The position numbers were made by a program, and so were the translations under genes. A stretch of DNA of 20,212 nt from a virus: positions 1-20,212 of IMG/VR virus record IMGVR_UViG_3300017917_002779. One strand, given 5' to 3'. The stretch's first letter is position 1. Every line of letters starts with the position of its first letter. Shown in pieces: positions 1 to 7,600 of the stretch. The notes beneath the pieces were generated by a model. The model was not told the origin of the DNA and did not search any database. It worked only from the letters and a program-made list of their open reading frames with translations.

Positions 1-297
1 AACAGCATATTCTCTATCGGAGGTTTCTGTTTTAACTAAAGCTCTTAACTCCAACATCTTTTCAGGTGATGCTGTCTTTTGTTTAAATACTTGAGCTACT
101 TTTTTACCTTTTTTATCACAAGCCCAACAATGCCAAGGATTCTCTCCCTTTTTATTTTCGGTAAAGTTAATTTCTAATTTAGGTTTATGGTGATTACAGA
201 AGGGACAACTATAAGCATAGTTACCTCTTGCTGTTGGTTTACCAGTTCCTAATACAGAATTTACTAAGGCAATCAGTGGTTGATTGAGCATAACCAT
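1..297 (-). CDS. DNA primase, N-terminal zinc-finger part (cut by window edge)
   Basis: Ninety-nine codons run from ATG at 297 off the left edge; a second in-frame ATG lies at 291. The product has a four-cysteine zinc site: CPFC at residues 31-34 and CWAC at 57-60, separated by a basic, beta-prone stretch with HWK-type residues (HHKPKLEINF, then PWHCWACDKKG). This is the layout of the zinc-binding domain of DnaG/gp61-type primases, which recognise the template trinucleotide and start primers at the fork. The catalytic TOPRIM core would lie beyond the window. It is the only replication gene seen here and is separated from the gene before it by a terminator-like hairpin ending about 8 bases before its ATG. 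No Shine-Dalgarno is present. A different zinc-ribbon protein is possible because only the N-terminus is visible, but spacing and context favour primase. Confidence 0.75.
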   Translation of the reverse strand, partial: MVMLNQPLIALVNSVLGTGKPTARGNYAYSCPFCNHHKPKLEINFTENKKGENPWHCWACDKKGKKVAQVFKQKTASPEKMLELRALVKTETSDREYAV

Positions 298-305
298 AAT
301 ATAAC

Positions 306-330
306 AAAAAAAGCTTGGTTTCCCAAGCTT
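306..330 (-). terminator. Rho-independent terminator-like hairpin between small gene and primase
   Basis: On the minus strand an 8-bp perfect stem (AAGCTTGG / CCAAGCTT) closes a GAAA tetraloop and runs straight into a T tract (five T after the stem, then G, then TT). It lies about 30 bases after the stop of the 362-745 gene, as expected for termination of leftward late transcription. The stem is a palindrome, so a hairpin also forms in the + direction, where the following sequence is T-rich but less regular. The primase ATG lies only about 8 bases past the T tract. Confidence 0.8.
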
Positions 331-361
331 AATTTTAAATATTTTTTGTTATTTTAGTTTT

Positions 362-745
362 TTAATTTATTTTTGTAAAATATCCTTTAGAATACAAAGT
401 ATCAACCCATTTTTTAGGCATAGAGACTATAGCTTCGTCGGCCATTGGTCCTAACGCTTTTATGAATTCTTCTGGCCTATTTATATTTTTTAAAGTGTAC
501 TCTTTACCCTCAAATTCTTTAAATTCATTAGGTAATACTTCAAAAACATCTCCAACTTGTGGTTGAATTTTTCTATCATAGAATGCAGAAACTGCACTTT
601 TTAAGTATTGCATTATTTTAGAGTCTGGGGATTTGGTTACTTTGAACTTATCTCCTATTTCAAAATTAGATTCTTCCTCATTTAAACGAGAATTGAAAGT
701 TGCTTTGTTTTCAACTAAGTATTTTTTTAAGTCAAAATTATCCAT
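362..745 (-). CDS. Hypothetical phage protein, 127 aa
   Basis: I cannot assign a function. The 127-residue product is soluble, charged and without a signal peptide or membrane segment. It opens with an amphipathic stretch, MDNFDLKKYLVENK, then a run of acidic residues. A middle part has two similar phrases, EIGDKFKV (about 29-36) and QVGDVFEV (about 62-70), suggesting a small beta-barrel-like fold with a repeated strand pair. The C-terminus is a short helix plus MPKKWVDTLYSKGYF. Short N-terminal phrases of the FDLKKYLVENK kind recur in proteins of marine T4-like phages; this is recollection, and a role as a packaging or targeting peptide is only a guess. It is the last gene before the terminator at 306-330. 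It starts after a gap carrying an A11 run and the ATATTTATTA motif, with no Shine-Dalgarno. Confidence 0.7.
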   Translation of the reverse strand: MDNFDLKKYLVENKATFNSRLNEEESNFEIGDKFKVTKSPDSKIMQYLKSAVSAFYDRKIQPQVGDVFEVLPNEFKEFEGKEYTLKNINRPEEFIKALGPMADEAIVSMPKKWVDTLYSKGYFTKIN

Positions 746-757
746 ATTTTTATTTTG

Positions 758-767
758 TAATAAATAT
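758..767 (-). promoter_or_regulatory. ATATTTAT(A/T)A motif before the 127-aa gene
   Basis: On the coding strand the gap reads ATATTTATTA, 12 bases before the ATG at 745. The same core recurs in three other gaps of this window (4650-4659, 13414-13423, 15877-15886). It could be a phage promoter element, a variant of the Bacteroidota -7 box (TAnnTTTG with the last base changed), or simply an AT-rich translation leader. An 11-base A run (T run on the coding strand) at 768-778 separates it from the stop of the preceding gene. Confidence 0.3.
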
Positions 768-778
768 AAAAAAAAAAA

Positions 779-1432
779 TTAAGATATAAAATCCTTATAT
801 CGAAAAACAAAACCTTTTATATGAGTTTTATTTCCTTTTAGAACTTCACATATATTACCTTTATTTAGATTTAAAACTTCACTTGCCTCTGATAATGATT
901 TAAATTCCATACCAAATAAAGTATCACAAATAATAGGTTTTAATCCTTTTATTTTAGTAAATTTTTTACCTTTTTTACCTTTTTTTGATTGAGATATTTT
1001 TTTACCTATTTCTCCATTATCTTTTTCCCAAATTTGTTTCCAAACTTGAGAGGTATTTTGTTTTCTTTCTGGAGTGAATAAATAACAAGAAGAGGGCATT
1101 TTATTATTAGTTAAATATTTATTTCTATTTATTCTTTGTTTTTGTTTAGTTTCCTCAGAATGAGAATATCCACCCCATCCTGTTTCTTTTCTCATATTAC
1201 ATAAATTTTCATAACCTATTTGATTACAGAAATATGATTCCCATTCAAATGCTTTTTCTTCAGAAATATTATTAATTAAAATTTCAGTTTCAAAACCATG
1301 TTTATTAACAATATTATACCAATGTTGGTTTCTATTTTGAGTTGTTTTATATCTATTTCCTTTTCCTTTACCTATGTAAAAACATTTTCCATCTGTTTTT
1401 TTACGGTGACAATATACATAAAAAATGCTCAT
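779..1432 (-). CDS. GIY-YIG homing endonuclease with NUMOD-type DNA-binding repeats
   Basis: The 217-residue protein begins with a GIY-YIG nuclease module: FYVY at 4-7, FYIGKGKGNR at 18-27, and an acidic site FEWESYF at about 62-68 that should hold the metal-binding glutamate. A NUMOD3-like segment follows (GGYSHSEETKQKQR, about 87-100), then a lysine-rich linker (about 148-165). The C-terminus is NUMOD1-like: PIICDTLFGMEFKSLSEASEVL and GNICEVLKG, about 166-201. Homing nucleases of this architecture cut a target allele and spread their own gene by repair. The ATG overlaps the stop of the upstream gene by 4 bases (ATGA). The coding sequence is very A/T-rich with long T and A runs on the + strand, fitting a mobile gene. 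No intron or split host gene is evident around it, so it looks free-standing. Whether it is active is unknown. Confidence 0.85.
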   Translation of the reverse strand: MSIFYVYCHRKKTDGKCFYIGKGKGNRYKTTQNRNQHWYNIVNKHGFETEILINNISEEKAFEWESYFCNQIGYENLCNMRKETGWGGYSHSEETKQKQRINRNKYLTNNKMPSSCYLFTPERKQNTSQVWKQIWEKDNGEIGKKISQSKKGKKGKKFTKIKGLKPIICDTLFGMEFKSLSEASEVLNLNKGNICEVLKGNKTHIKGFVFRYKDFIS

Positions 1433-1872
1433 AATATTAAATCCTTTGTGAAAAAGCGGCCTTGAATGTTATCATTCATCCATTTATCAGGATGTTCTAG
1501 TACTTCATTTATAAATAAAAATTTATTTTCATAGTAAGTAAGAAGTTTCTTATTAGAAACAAACTGTAATATCTCACGGGTAAAGTCCTCTTGTTTACCT
1601 CCTTTAATGAGTTCTACAATTTGTTTTGTAGATCCGTAATACGTTTTCCAATCAGATTCTTTTTGAACTACTTGAGTAGTAAGTTTACGACCTCTACCTG
1701 TTTGCTCGGCCAGTTCTTTTTTGGTTAATTTACGTTTAACGTTGTGATATAGCGATTTTTTTCCAATATACGATACCCCACTTGGTTTGTGAGTTGTAAT
1801 GTATATAAAACCGAATGTTCCTTGAGGCATATCCTCAATTGAATTTATAACTTTTCCTTTGTGTAACCACAT
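1429..1872 (-). CDS. GIY-YIG family phage endonuclease (SegE-like)
   Basis: The 147-residue product carries GFIYITTH at 21-28 and SYIGKK at 34-39, the two halves of the GIY-YIG signature. It continues with a basic segment (VKRKLTKKEL, GRGRKLT), the phrase ESDWKTYYGSTK at 72-83, DFTREIL at 96-102 and YYENKFLF at 113-120, where E115 is the probable catalytic glutamate. The ESDWKTYYGS/FTREIL pattern belongs to a compact phage nuclease family often labelled SegE-like or putative endonuclease. It has no NUMOD repeats, so it may be a stand-alone homing enzyme or a phage DNA-processing nuclease. It lies 3 bases after the 342-residue structural gene and overlaps the next nuclease gene by 4 bases, so the two are probably translated together. 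The start lacks a Shine-Dalgarno. Confidence 0.82.
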   Translation of the reverse strand: MWLHKGKVINSIEDMPQGTFGFIYITTHKPSGVSYIGKKSLYHNVKRKLTKKELAEQTGRGRKLTTQVVQKESDWKTYYGSTKQIVELIKGGKQEDFTREILQFVSNKKLLTYYENKFLFINEVLEHPDKWMNDNIQGRFFTKDLIL

Positions 1873-1875
1873 AAT

Positions 1876-2904
1876 TTATCTATCTATGTTTATAAGTATT
1901 GTAGTATCTGTTGTAGGCGATAAAGGTAAAGGTTGAGATAACTTTCCTATTGCTAATAATTGTTGTTGGTCATTATATAAACCAATAGTTGTTACATAAG
2001 GTCTAAAATATGAACCCGTAGCAAAATTATATAATTCTTGAGCTGGGGTATAAAATGTTCCTATTGAACTAGAATTAGCTGTACTGCCTGAAGTAATTGT
2101 TGGGTTTTGACTAAAGTTAAATTCGTATTGTTTAGCCGTACACTTATATTGAGTCTCATAAATTGTAAGAGATGATGAGAATGAACATGTTACGTTTGAA
2201 GATGTTACAAAATTTTCAATCGTACTATATCCAGAACCTCCTCCATAAATTGATGAACCATAAATAGCACCACCATAAACACTACTTCCTCCTCCTACTT
2301 TATTATTAGTTATAATTGCTAATCCATGTCCATAAAATATATTTCCTATAATTTCTTGAGAAGCAGAAAATATTAAATTTCCCTGTCCATCATCAACAAT
2401 AGAACCACTATCTGATTTCCATAAAAATGAATTTGGTTGAATATAATTTCCAAAAATACCTGTGGGGATAGATAAAACCCCTATTTCAGCATTTGATTCA
2501 GTAGGAAAGAAATGAGCAAAAGTTAAGGATGTTTGAGGATAATTATAGTATCTACCTGCTGATGAAGTTGAACCTACTAAAACGTCTCCTGCTGGATTAT
2601 TTCCAGGGAAAATACTAGCAGTTACTACTGGTGATCCGTAACTTGCTGTAGAATTTAAATAGTTAGAATAATAAAGTTGTTGAATAGAGTCAAAAACTAG
2701 TCTTTGATATTGGGTAGATATTTGACCTGTTTGGGGATCTACATTAGGATTAAATATATAATTATCAATATTTGTACCTAAATATCTATCAATACCTACA
2801 ACAGAACTAGTTAACGCGGCTGCCCCCTCAAAAGTAAACGCTTTGTTTACTTCAAGCGGAGTAATTACTATGTCCGACGCTAAAAATTGTTTGTAAGCAC
2901 CCAT
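1876..2904 (-). CDS. Virion structural protein (tail/baseplate appendage), paralogue of the upstream gene
   Basis: The 342-residue protein is rich in Ser, Gly, Tyr, Asn and Thr and has no signal or membrane segment, as typical of beta-rich virion proteins. It starts MGAYKQFLASDIVITPLEVNK. The middle has beta-type phrases (IGVLSIPTGIFGNYI at 141-155, IIGNIFYGHGLAIIT at 185-199). A glycine/tyrosine repeat follows at about 204-226 (SVYGG, AIYGS, SIYGGG). The last 84 residues (about 259-342) match the end of the 350-residue neighbour: Y(N/E)F/YSxNP, SGST, YxTTIGLYND, LLAxxKLSxPL. That shared module suggests both attach to the same partner in the tail tip. It is the last structural gene before the nuclease pair. 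I recognise the family as a conserved structural type of marine T4-like phages but cannot name its position in the particle. Confidence 0.7.
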   Translation of the reverse strand: MGAYKQFLASDIVITPLEVNKAFTFEGAAALTSSVVGIDRYLGTNIDNYIFNPNVDPQTGQISTQYQRLVFDSIQQLYYSNYLNSTASYGSPVVTASIFPGNNPAGDVLVGSTSSAGRYYNYPQTSLTFAHFFPTESNAEIGVLSIPTGIFGNYIQPNSFLWKSDSGSIVDDGQGNLIFSASQEIIGNIFYGHGLAIITNNKVGGGSSVYGGAIYGSSIYGGGSGYSTIENFVTSSNVTCSFSSSLTIYETQYKCTAKQYEFNFSQNPTITSGSTANSSSIGTFYTPAQELYNFATGSYFRPYVTTIGLYNDQQQLLAIGKLSQPLPLSPTTDTTILINIDR

Positions 2905-2909
2905 TCATT

Positions 2910-3962
2910 TTAGAAATCAAGTTTAACTCTAATAAGAGCTTCTTTAGTAAAATCTTTAGTTAATGGTCTTGATAATTTAGCAACCGCTAACAAATCATTT
3001 GTATCATTATATAATCCAATAGTTGTAATATAAGTTTGTGGATTATTAATAAATTGAGAATATAATACCTCACCAGTTGAACCTGAAATGAATGAAGGGT
3101 TTTCTGAGTAGTTATATTGTGAACTTCTTGGTCTTACAAATACATAATCAGAAGTAATTGTTTCTTGTGAATTTAATGTAAATGTATTTGCTGAAGAACC
3201 GGACATAGCTCTAAATAAGGCAGCATTAGCATTAGTGGCAGCATTATAAGCTACGTTTCCAGTGAAAGTAGAACCACTAAAGTTGAAAGAAATACCTCCA
3301 CTAATTGGGGGTTCTTTTAATGCTAATGGATTTAACAAAATAGATCCGATATCAGGTAATAACCAACCATAAGATCCAGAATTAACAGAATAACCATCTG
3401 TTGTTGTACCACTATTTGTATATTTAGTACCTGCTGAACCTGATATTAGTTGGAATACTCTACCTGCTTCACAATATTGAACAGTAGAAACATATTGGCT
3501 ATTATCTGTTAATGAAATAACTCCTTGGCTTCCTGAAAGTTCTAATGTTAGAGATCCTAAGAAAATAGAATCTTTGTAACATGCTCTTTCCATAGTAAGA
3601 GCAAAGAATTCTGAAGAAGTAATAGCACCAAATACGAAATTAGCATTTTCGTCTCCTAATACTAAATCTTGCCATTGTCCCCAAATTGTAGATGATGGTG
3701 ATTTACCATTTACAGCACTATTATAGTTTGCACTACCGCTACCATAAGAATTACCATAAGCAATAGCAAATTGTACTGCTGAGCTGGATTCATTTGATGC
3801 TGTGTTATAAACATTTAAATAATAGTTTCCTGAACTACCATTTGCTTGTGTAGATGATGTGAAAAAAGTAGATAAAGTTGGATTACCGGTTGTCCAACAC
3901 GTGGATGAAACGGCATCTGAACTTACTACGAAATCATCGGCTACTAATCTTGTATAAGACAT
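2910..3962 (-). CDS. Virion structural protein (tail/baseplate appendage) sharing a C-terminal module with the next gene
   Basis: The 350-residue product begins MSYTRLVADDFVVSSDAVSS and is dominated by Ser, Thr, Asn, Gly and Tyr, with many SGS and GSS phrases. Recognisable phrases are SSTIWGQWQDLVLG (90-103), YGWLLPDIGSILLNPLAL (198-215) and the C-terminal module at about 282-350 (QYNYSENP, SGSTGEV, YITTIGLYND, LLAVAKLSRPL, RVKLDF). The same module ends the protein encoded at 1876-2904. Four or more cysteines are present, unusual among these neighbours. The 10-base gap upstream holds only A/T (TATATAAAAT before the ATG) and no Shine-Dalgarno. The upstream gene encodes another structural protein with the start motif MGYLNNTVV. 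Function is inferred from composition and context; a tail-fibre attachment or baseplate-periphery role is likely but unproven. Confidence 0.7.
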   Translation of the reverse strand: MSYTRLVADDFVVSSDAVSSTCWTTGNPTLSTFFTSSTQANGSSGNYYLNVYNTASNESSSAVQFAIAYGNSYGSGSANYNSAVNGKSPSSTIWGQWQDLVLGDENANFVFGAITSSEFFALTMERACYKDSIFLGSLTLELSGSQGVISLTDNSQYVSTVQYCEAGRVFQLISGSAGTKYTNSGTTTDGYSVNSGSYGWLLPDIGSILLNPLALKEPPISGGISFNFSGSTFTGNVAYNAATNANAALFRAMSGSSANTFTLNSQETITSDYVFVRPRSSQYNYSENPSFISGSTGEVLYSQFINNPQTYITTIGLYNDTNDLLAVAKLSRPLTKDFTKEALIRVKLDF

Positions 3963-3972
3963 ATTTTATATA

Positions 3973-4635
3973 TTAAGATACTTTAATTACTGTTACTGGA
4001 ATAGTTAAACGAGCACCTGAATCTCTACCTTCTACAGTTAATGTAGCTTGTAATTGAGTATTTGTGCCAAATAATGTATTTACTGTAGTTGCTGTTAAGT
4101 TAATAGTAGTACCAACAACTGTTTTAGATACGCTAGTACCAATTGTTGTTGTTTGGTTTGCTACATTTAAAGCATCTACTGCTGGGGTATTAATACCAAC
4201 ACCTTGGAAATTAGAAAATAATCTAATATCTGAAATTGTTGCTGTATAACCAGATGTTTCATATGTATTTCCTCCTAAGTAATTTAATGTTTGAGGAGTA
4301 ATAGCTAATGAAGCTCCTTGTTTCAAAATAATAGCATTATAACCTAAATCAAGAATAGGCATCTTAGCAGTACCACGAGGTAAAGTAACTAATTTATATT
4401 TCATTACTTGGGTTGATTGAGGAAATGCCTCTAATAAAGGCATATTGTCAATTGCTTGTCCATAATAAGCAGAACCTGATGGGTGAGTTGGATTATACAA
4501 AGTGTAATCAATTTCATCATCTGCTAAAGCATACTGAGTAATTTGAAATTGTCCATTTTGTTGAGCTAATAGTTGACGACCTGTGTCTGTTAAAATTGCG
4601 TCTACTGTTACTACGGTATTATTTAAATATCCCAT
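3973..4635 (-). CDS. Conserved phage structural protein (MGYLNNTVVTVDAILT family)
   Basis: The 220-residue protein opens MGYLNNTVVTVDAILTDTGRQ, continues with QFQITQYALADDEIDYTLYN (about 29-48) and SAYYGQAIDNMPLLEAFP (about 55-72), and ends in a beta-rich, Thr/Val-rich tail (TTIGTSVSKTVVGTTINLTATTV) with an Ig-like flavour. I recall this N-terminal signature from structural proteins near the baseplate genes of uncultured marine T4-like phages; it has no named function that I know. DDEIDY and the aromatic NMP phrase are the most conserved-looking parts. A 42-base gap precedes it, the largest in this part of the window, and carries a copy of the ATATTTATAA motif, so the 220-, 350- and 342-residue genes may form their own transcription unit. 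Confidence 0.7.
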   Translation of the reverse strand: MGYLNNTVVTVDAILTDTGRQLLAQQNGQFQITQYALADDEIDYTLYNPTHPSGSAYYGQAIDNMPLLEAFPQSTQVMKYKLVTLPRGTAKMPILDLGYNAIILKQGASLAITPQTLNYLGGNTYETSGYTATISDIRLFSNFQGVGINTPAVDALNVANQTTTIGTSVSKTVVGTTINLTATTVNTLFGTNTQLQATLTVEGRDSGARLTIPVTVIKVS

Positions 4636-4649
4636 TTTGTTTTATTTTA

Positions 4650-4659
4650 TTATAAATAT
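4650..4659 (-). promoter_or_regulatory. ATATTTATAA motif before the MGYLNN structural gene
   Basis: The coding strand reads ATATTTATAA, followed by 14 A/T-rich bases and the ATG at 4635. The gap is 42 bases long and contains almost only A and T. No TTG is visible at the spacing expected for a Bacteroidota -33 box. On the opposite strand the site contains TATAAATA (4651-4658), the T4 late-promoter octamer, but pointing against the genes. Possible promoter or leader element; see the other copies at 758-767, 13414-13423 and 15877-15886. Confidence 0.35.
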
Positions 4660-4677
4660 ATAGTTTTATTGTTTTTG

Positions 4678-7600
4678 TTATATTGTTTTGAAAAATCCCG
4701 CGGATTGAGCTATTTTCAATACATTGTTTTTAATATCTGGATTTAGAGTAGAAGGAATTAAAAGACCAGGATTTTCAGTTTGTACTGGGGTGAGAGAATT
4801 AGGTACATATAATAATACACTTTGTTCATTTAATAAGAAATTATTTCCTCCTAATGAAGAAGTATAAAATCCACCCCCTAAAAATACTGGGATAGCTGAA
4901 CCTGATGTTACATTAGAACTTCCAGAAGTAGGTGTAAATACGTTTACGGATGAACTTCTAAAAAATAAATCACCAACTAAACCTCTATTACTTAATAAAC
5001 TTTCGGTTGGGGAAGCATTAGTTGTAATTCCAAATCCTGTGGTTCCTGCTTGGTTAGCTGAATTTAGAGTGATTGTTTCTCCATTACCATTTATTAATGT
5101 AGTAATAGTTACTTGATCTACTGTAAATGGATAGTCACTACCTGCGTTATATCTAGTAATATTTGTATAATAAGCAAACCAATCACTATAAGTTTGTACG
5201 TTAGGTATAGCTCCTATAGTACTTCCTTCATTCATAGGTTGTCCAACAAAAAAATCAGCTATTGATCCAGTTGGAGAAGATGTTTTACATCCATTATACC
5301 TTGGGTTTGTTACTCTAAGAGTAGTATAGTTAGAATCTTGTACAGGAGCTTTTGTAGCACTTCCACTTAAAATAGCTTGTTCGTTAACTGCTATAGTAGG
5401 ATTTGTTTGAAAATCAACATCCATGTATTTTGTACTAAATCTTGGAATTTGAGAATCATTAGCTATTACTAAACAATCAGGTTCAATATATGATTCAAAA
5501 ATTGTAAGATTTAAATTAAAAATAAAAGTATCTCCAGGACTTAAAATTTCTTGAATAAAGAAATATAAAGGATTTAGAGGATTATTAATTTCTAAAGTAT
5601 TTACAGTTAAACTACTTCCTGCAGATATGTTAGAACTTGTATAAAATGTTTTTAATGGATCTTGTTGGTTTAAATATATTTTCCCAGCATATGAATTTCC
5701 AGCATTAGCTGTAGCCGTAAATGTTAAATAATATGTTTTATCTACATTTAAATATTGAGAAGGAATATAATATTCTAAAGGACCAGTGTCTCCATTCAAT
5801 ATTATACTTGATGTATTATATATTTGAACTAAAGTTACATTACAATCACTTAAATCACCATTAGTAACTACTAAATTAGAACCACTTAATTGCCCATCAT
5901 AAAACTCTGTTTGAGATGATTGAACAAAAGGTACAGCACCACTTACTGAAGGTGTTGCTCCGTTCCAACTTTGAGTTACATTTACAACGTTTGTATACGT
6001 GTATAATGAAGAAGTTTGACCAAGTAAATCAGGATATGAACCTCCACTATTTCCGTCAGTATAACCAACAGATATAGAACCTGTAAGAGTCATATCCTCA
6101 ACAATGTAAGGAGTACCAAGCGGTCCTGAACCTGAAGTATTAGATCCTACTTGAGCAATAGAAGTAGAAGGACTAACCTGTGGTACAGGATATCTATTTC
6201 TATCTAATAATGTATTTTTTACTACAATTCCCGCTGCCAATGAAGACCTAGCAGGAATAAAATCTTGTAACATTTTAAATAATGAGTTATCAAAAAACTC
6301 AATTAATCTAATGTAATCCCACTCCTGATAGTTTGAAGTATATTTTTCAAAATATACATCTCTAATAGCATCTAAATCAGGATATGTTACTGCGGATGAA
6401 GATTGGAATCTAGGATCTCCAATTACATCTCCTATATTAAAGTAACCTAATTGTGAGTTTATATCCTCATTTATTTCATTTTGAGGTGAAAAAGCGATTT
6501 CAACATAATCAATATCTTTAGTATAACTAGAACTTATTGCTGGGAATTGTTGGATTGAACGATAAGGAGATAACACATTAGCATTTGGTATATTCGAATT
6601 ACTACTACTATAAGGTAAAACAATATTTTGTTGTTTTACTTTGTCTGAAATAGCGTTTTGAATACCTGCTGGAACTTGATCAAAGAAAAATACTTCTTGG
6701 TTAGAAATAAAATCATAACTTCCACTTAAGTAAAAATTACTAGTTCCAACAAATGAAGAGGTAGGTACCCAAGATCCTGTTACTTTTGGATGAACAGAAA
6801 TAGAAGCAGTATATAATTCTCCTCCTAAAGTAGCTCTAAATGCTAAGTTTTCACTTGACTCAATTGAGTAAGGATTCATTACATAAGCATCAAAATTACT
6901 TTCAGATAAAGCTGATTTGTAATATCTAATTTCTTGAAAAGAACCTGAGAATATTTTGCCTGCTAATGAAGATGAAATACCAAAAAATGATTTAGTACTA
7001 TTATTCCAATTAGTAACTGCTGTTGTTACTGATGAAGATGCTTGCCATCCTATAGTATTACCATCCTCACCATTATAATTTTTATCCTTAGCATATAATG
7101 TGTAATTGGTTCCTTGTTTATTTACTAAAACAGACCACCATCCACCATTATAAAAAGGTAAATAAACACTTGCTGATGAATTAGGTGATGCTGGGTCAGG
7201 AATAAAGTCTAATTTAGCAAACTGGTTATAAGGATCAACAGGTTGTCCTAAATAAGAACCACTATTGTATCCTGATCCTGTATATTTTAATACTAATTTA
7301 ACATTTTGGTCTGTTACCCATAAACTTTGAGAAGCAATACTTCCTGTATTATATGGTAAACCATCTGTTCTAAATCTAAATTCAACTGATTGAGGTTTGT
7401 TATTAGAAGCAGCCCAATCTGAATTTAGAGTAAAAGATGAACTAATATAAGATGATCCACTTGTATAAAAAGCATAATTATAAGTATCTTCCCAATTATC
7501 GTATGTATTTGGATTTCTGTCTTTACCTCCAAATTCATTAATACGAATAATAGTATCAGGAACACCAAATAAAGTAATTAAAGCTCTTAATCCAGCAACA

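Noticed and set aside
4064-4249. Plus-strand open frame, 61 codons
   Set aside because: It lies inside the MGYLNN structural gene, has a hydrophobic low-information product, and no plus-strand genes are seen elsewhere.
4651-4658. T4 late promoter TATAAATA on the plus strand (also at 13415 and 15878)
   Set aside because: It points opposite to all genes, so I did not call it a late promoter; the coding-strand motif is reported as a candidate instead.
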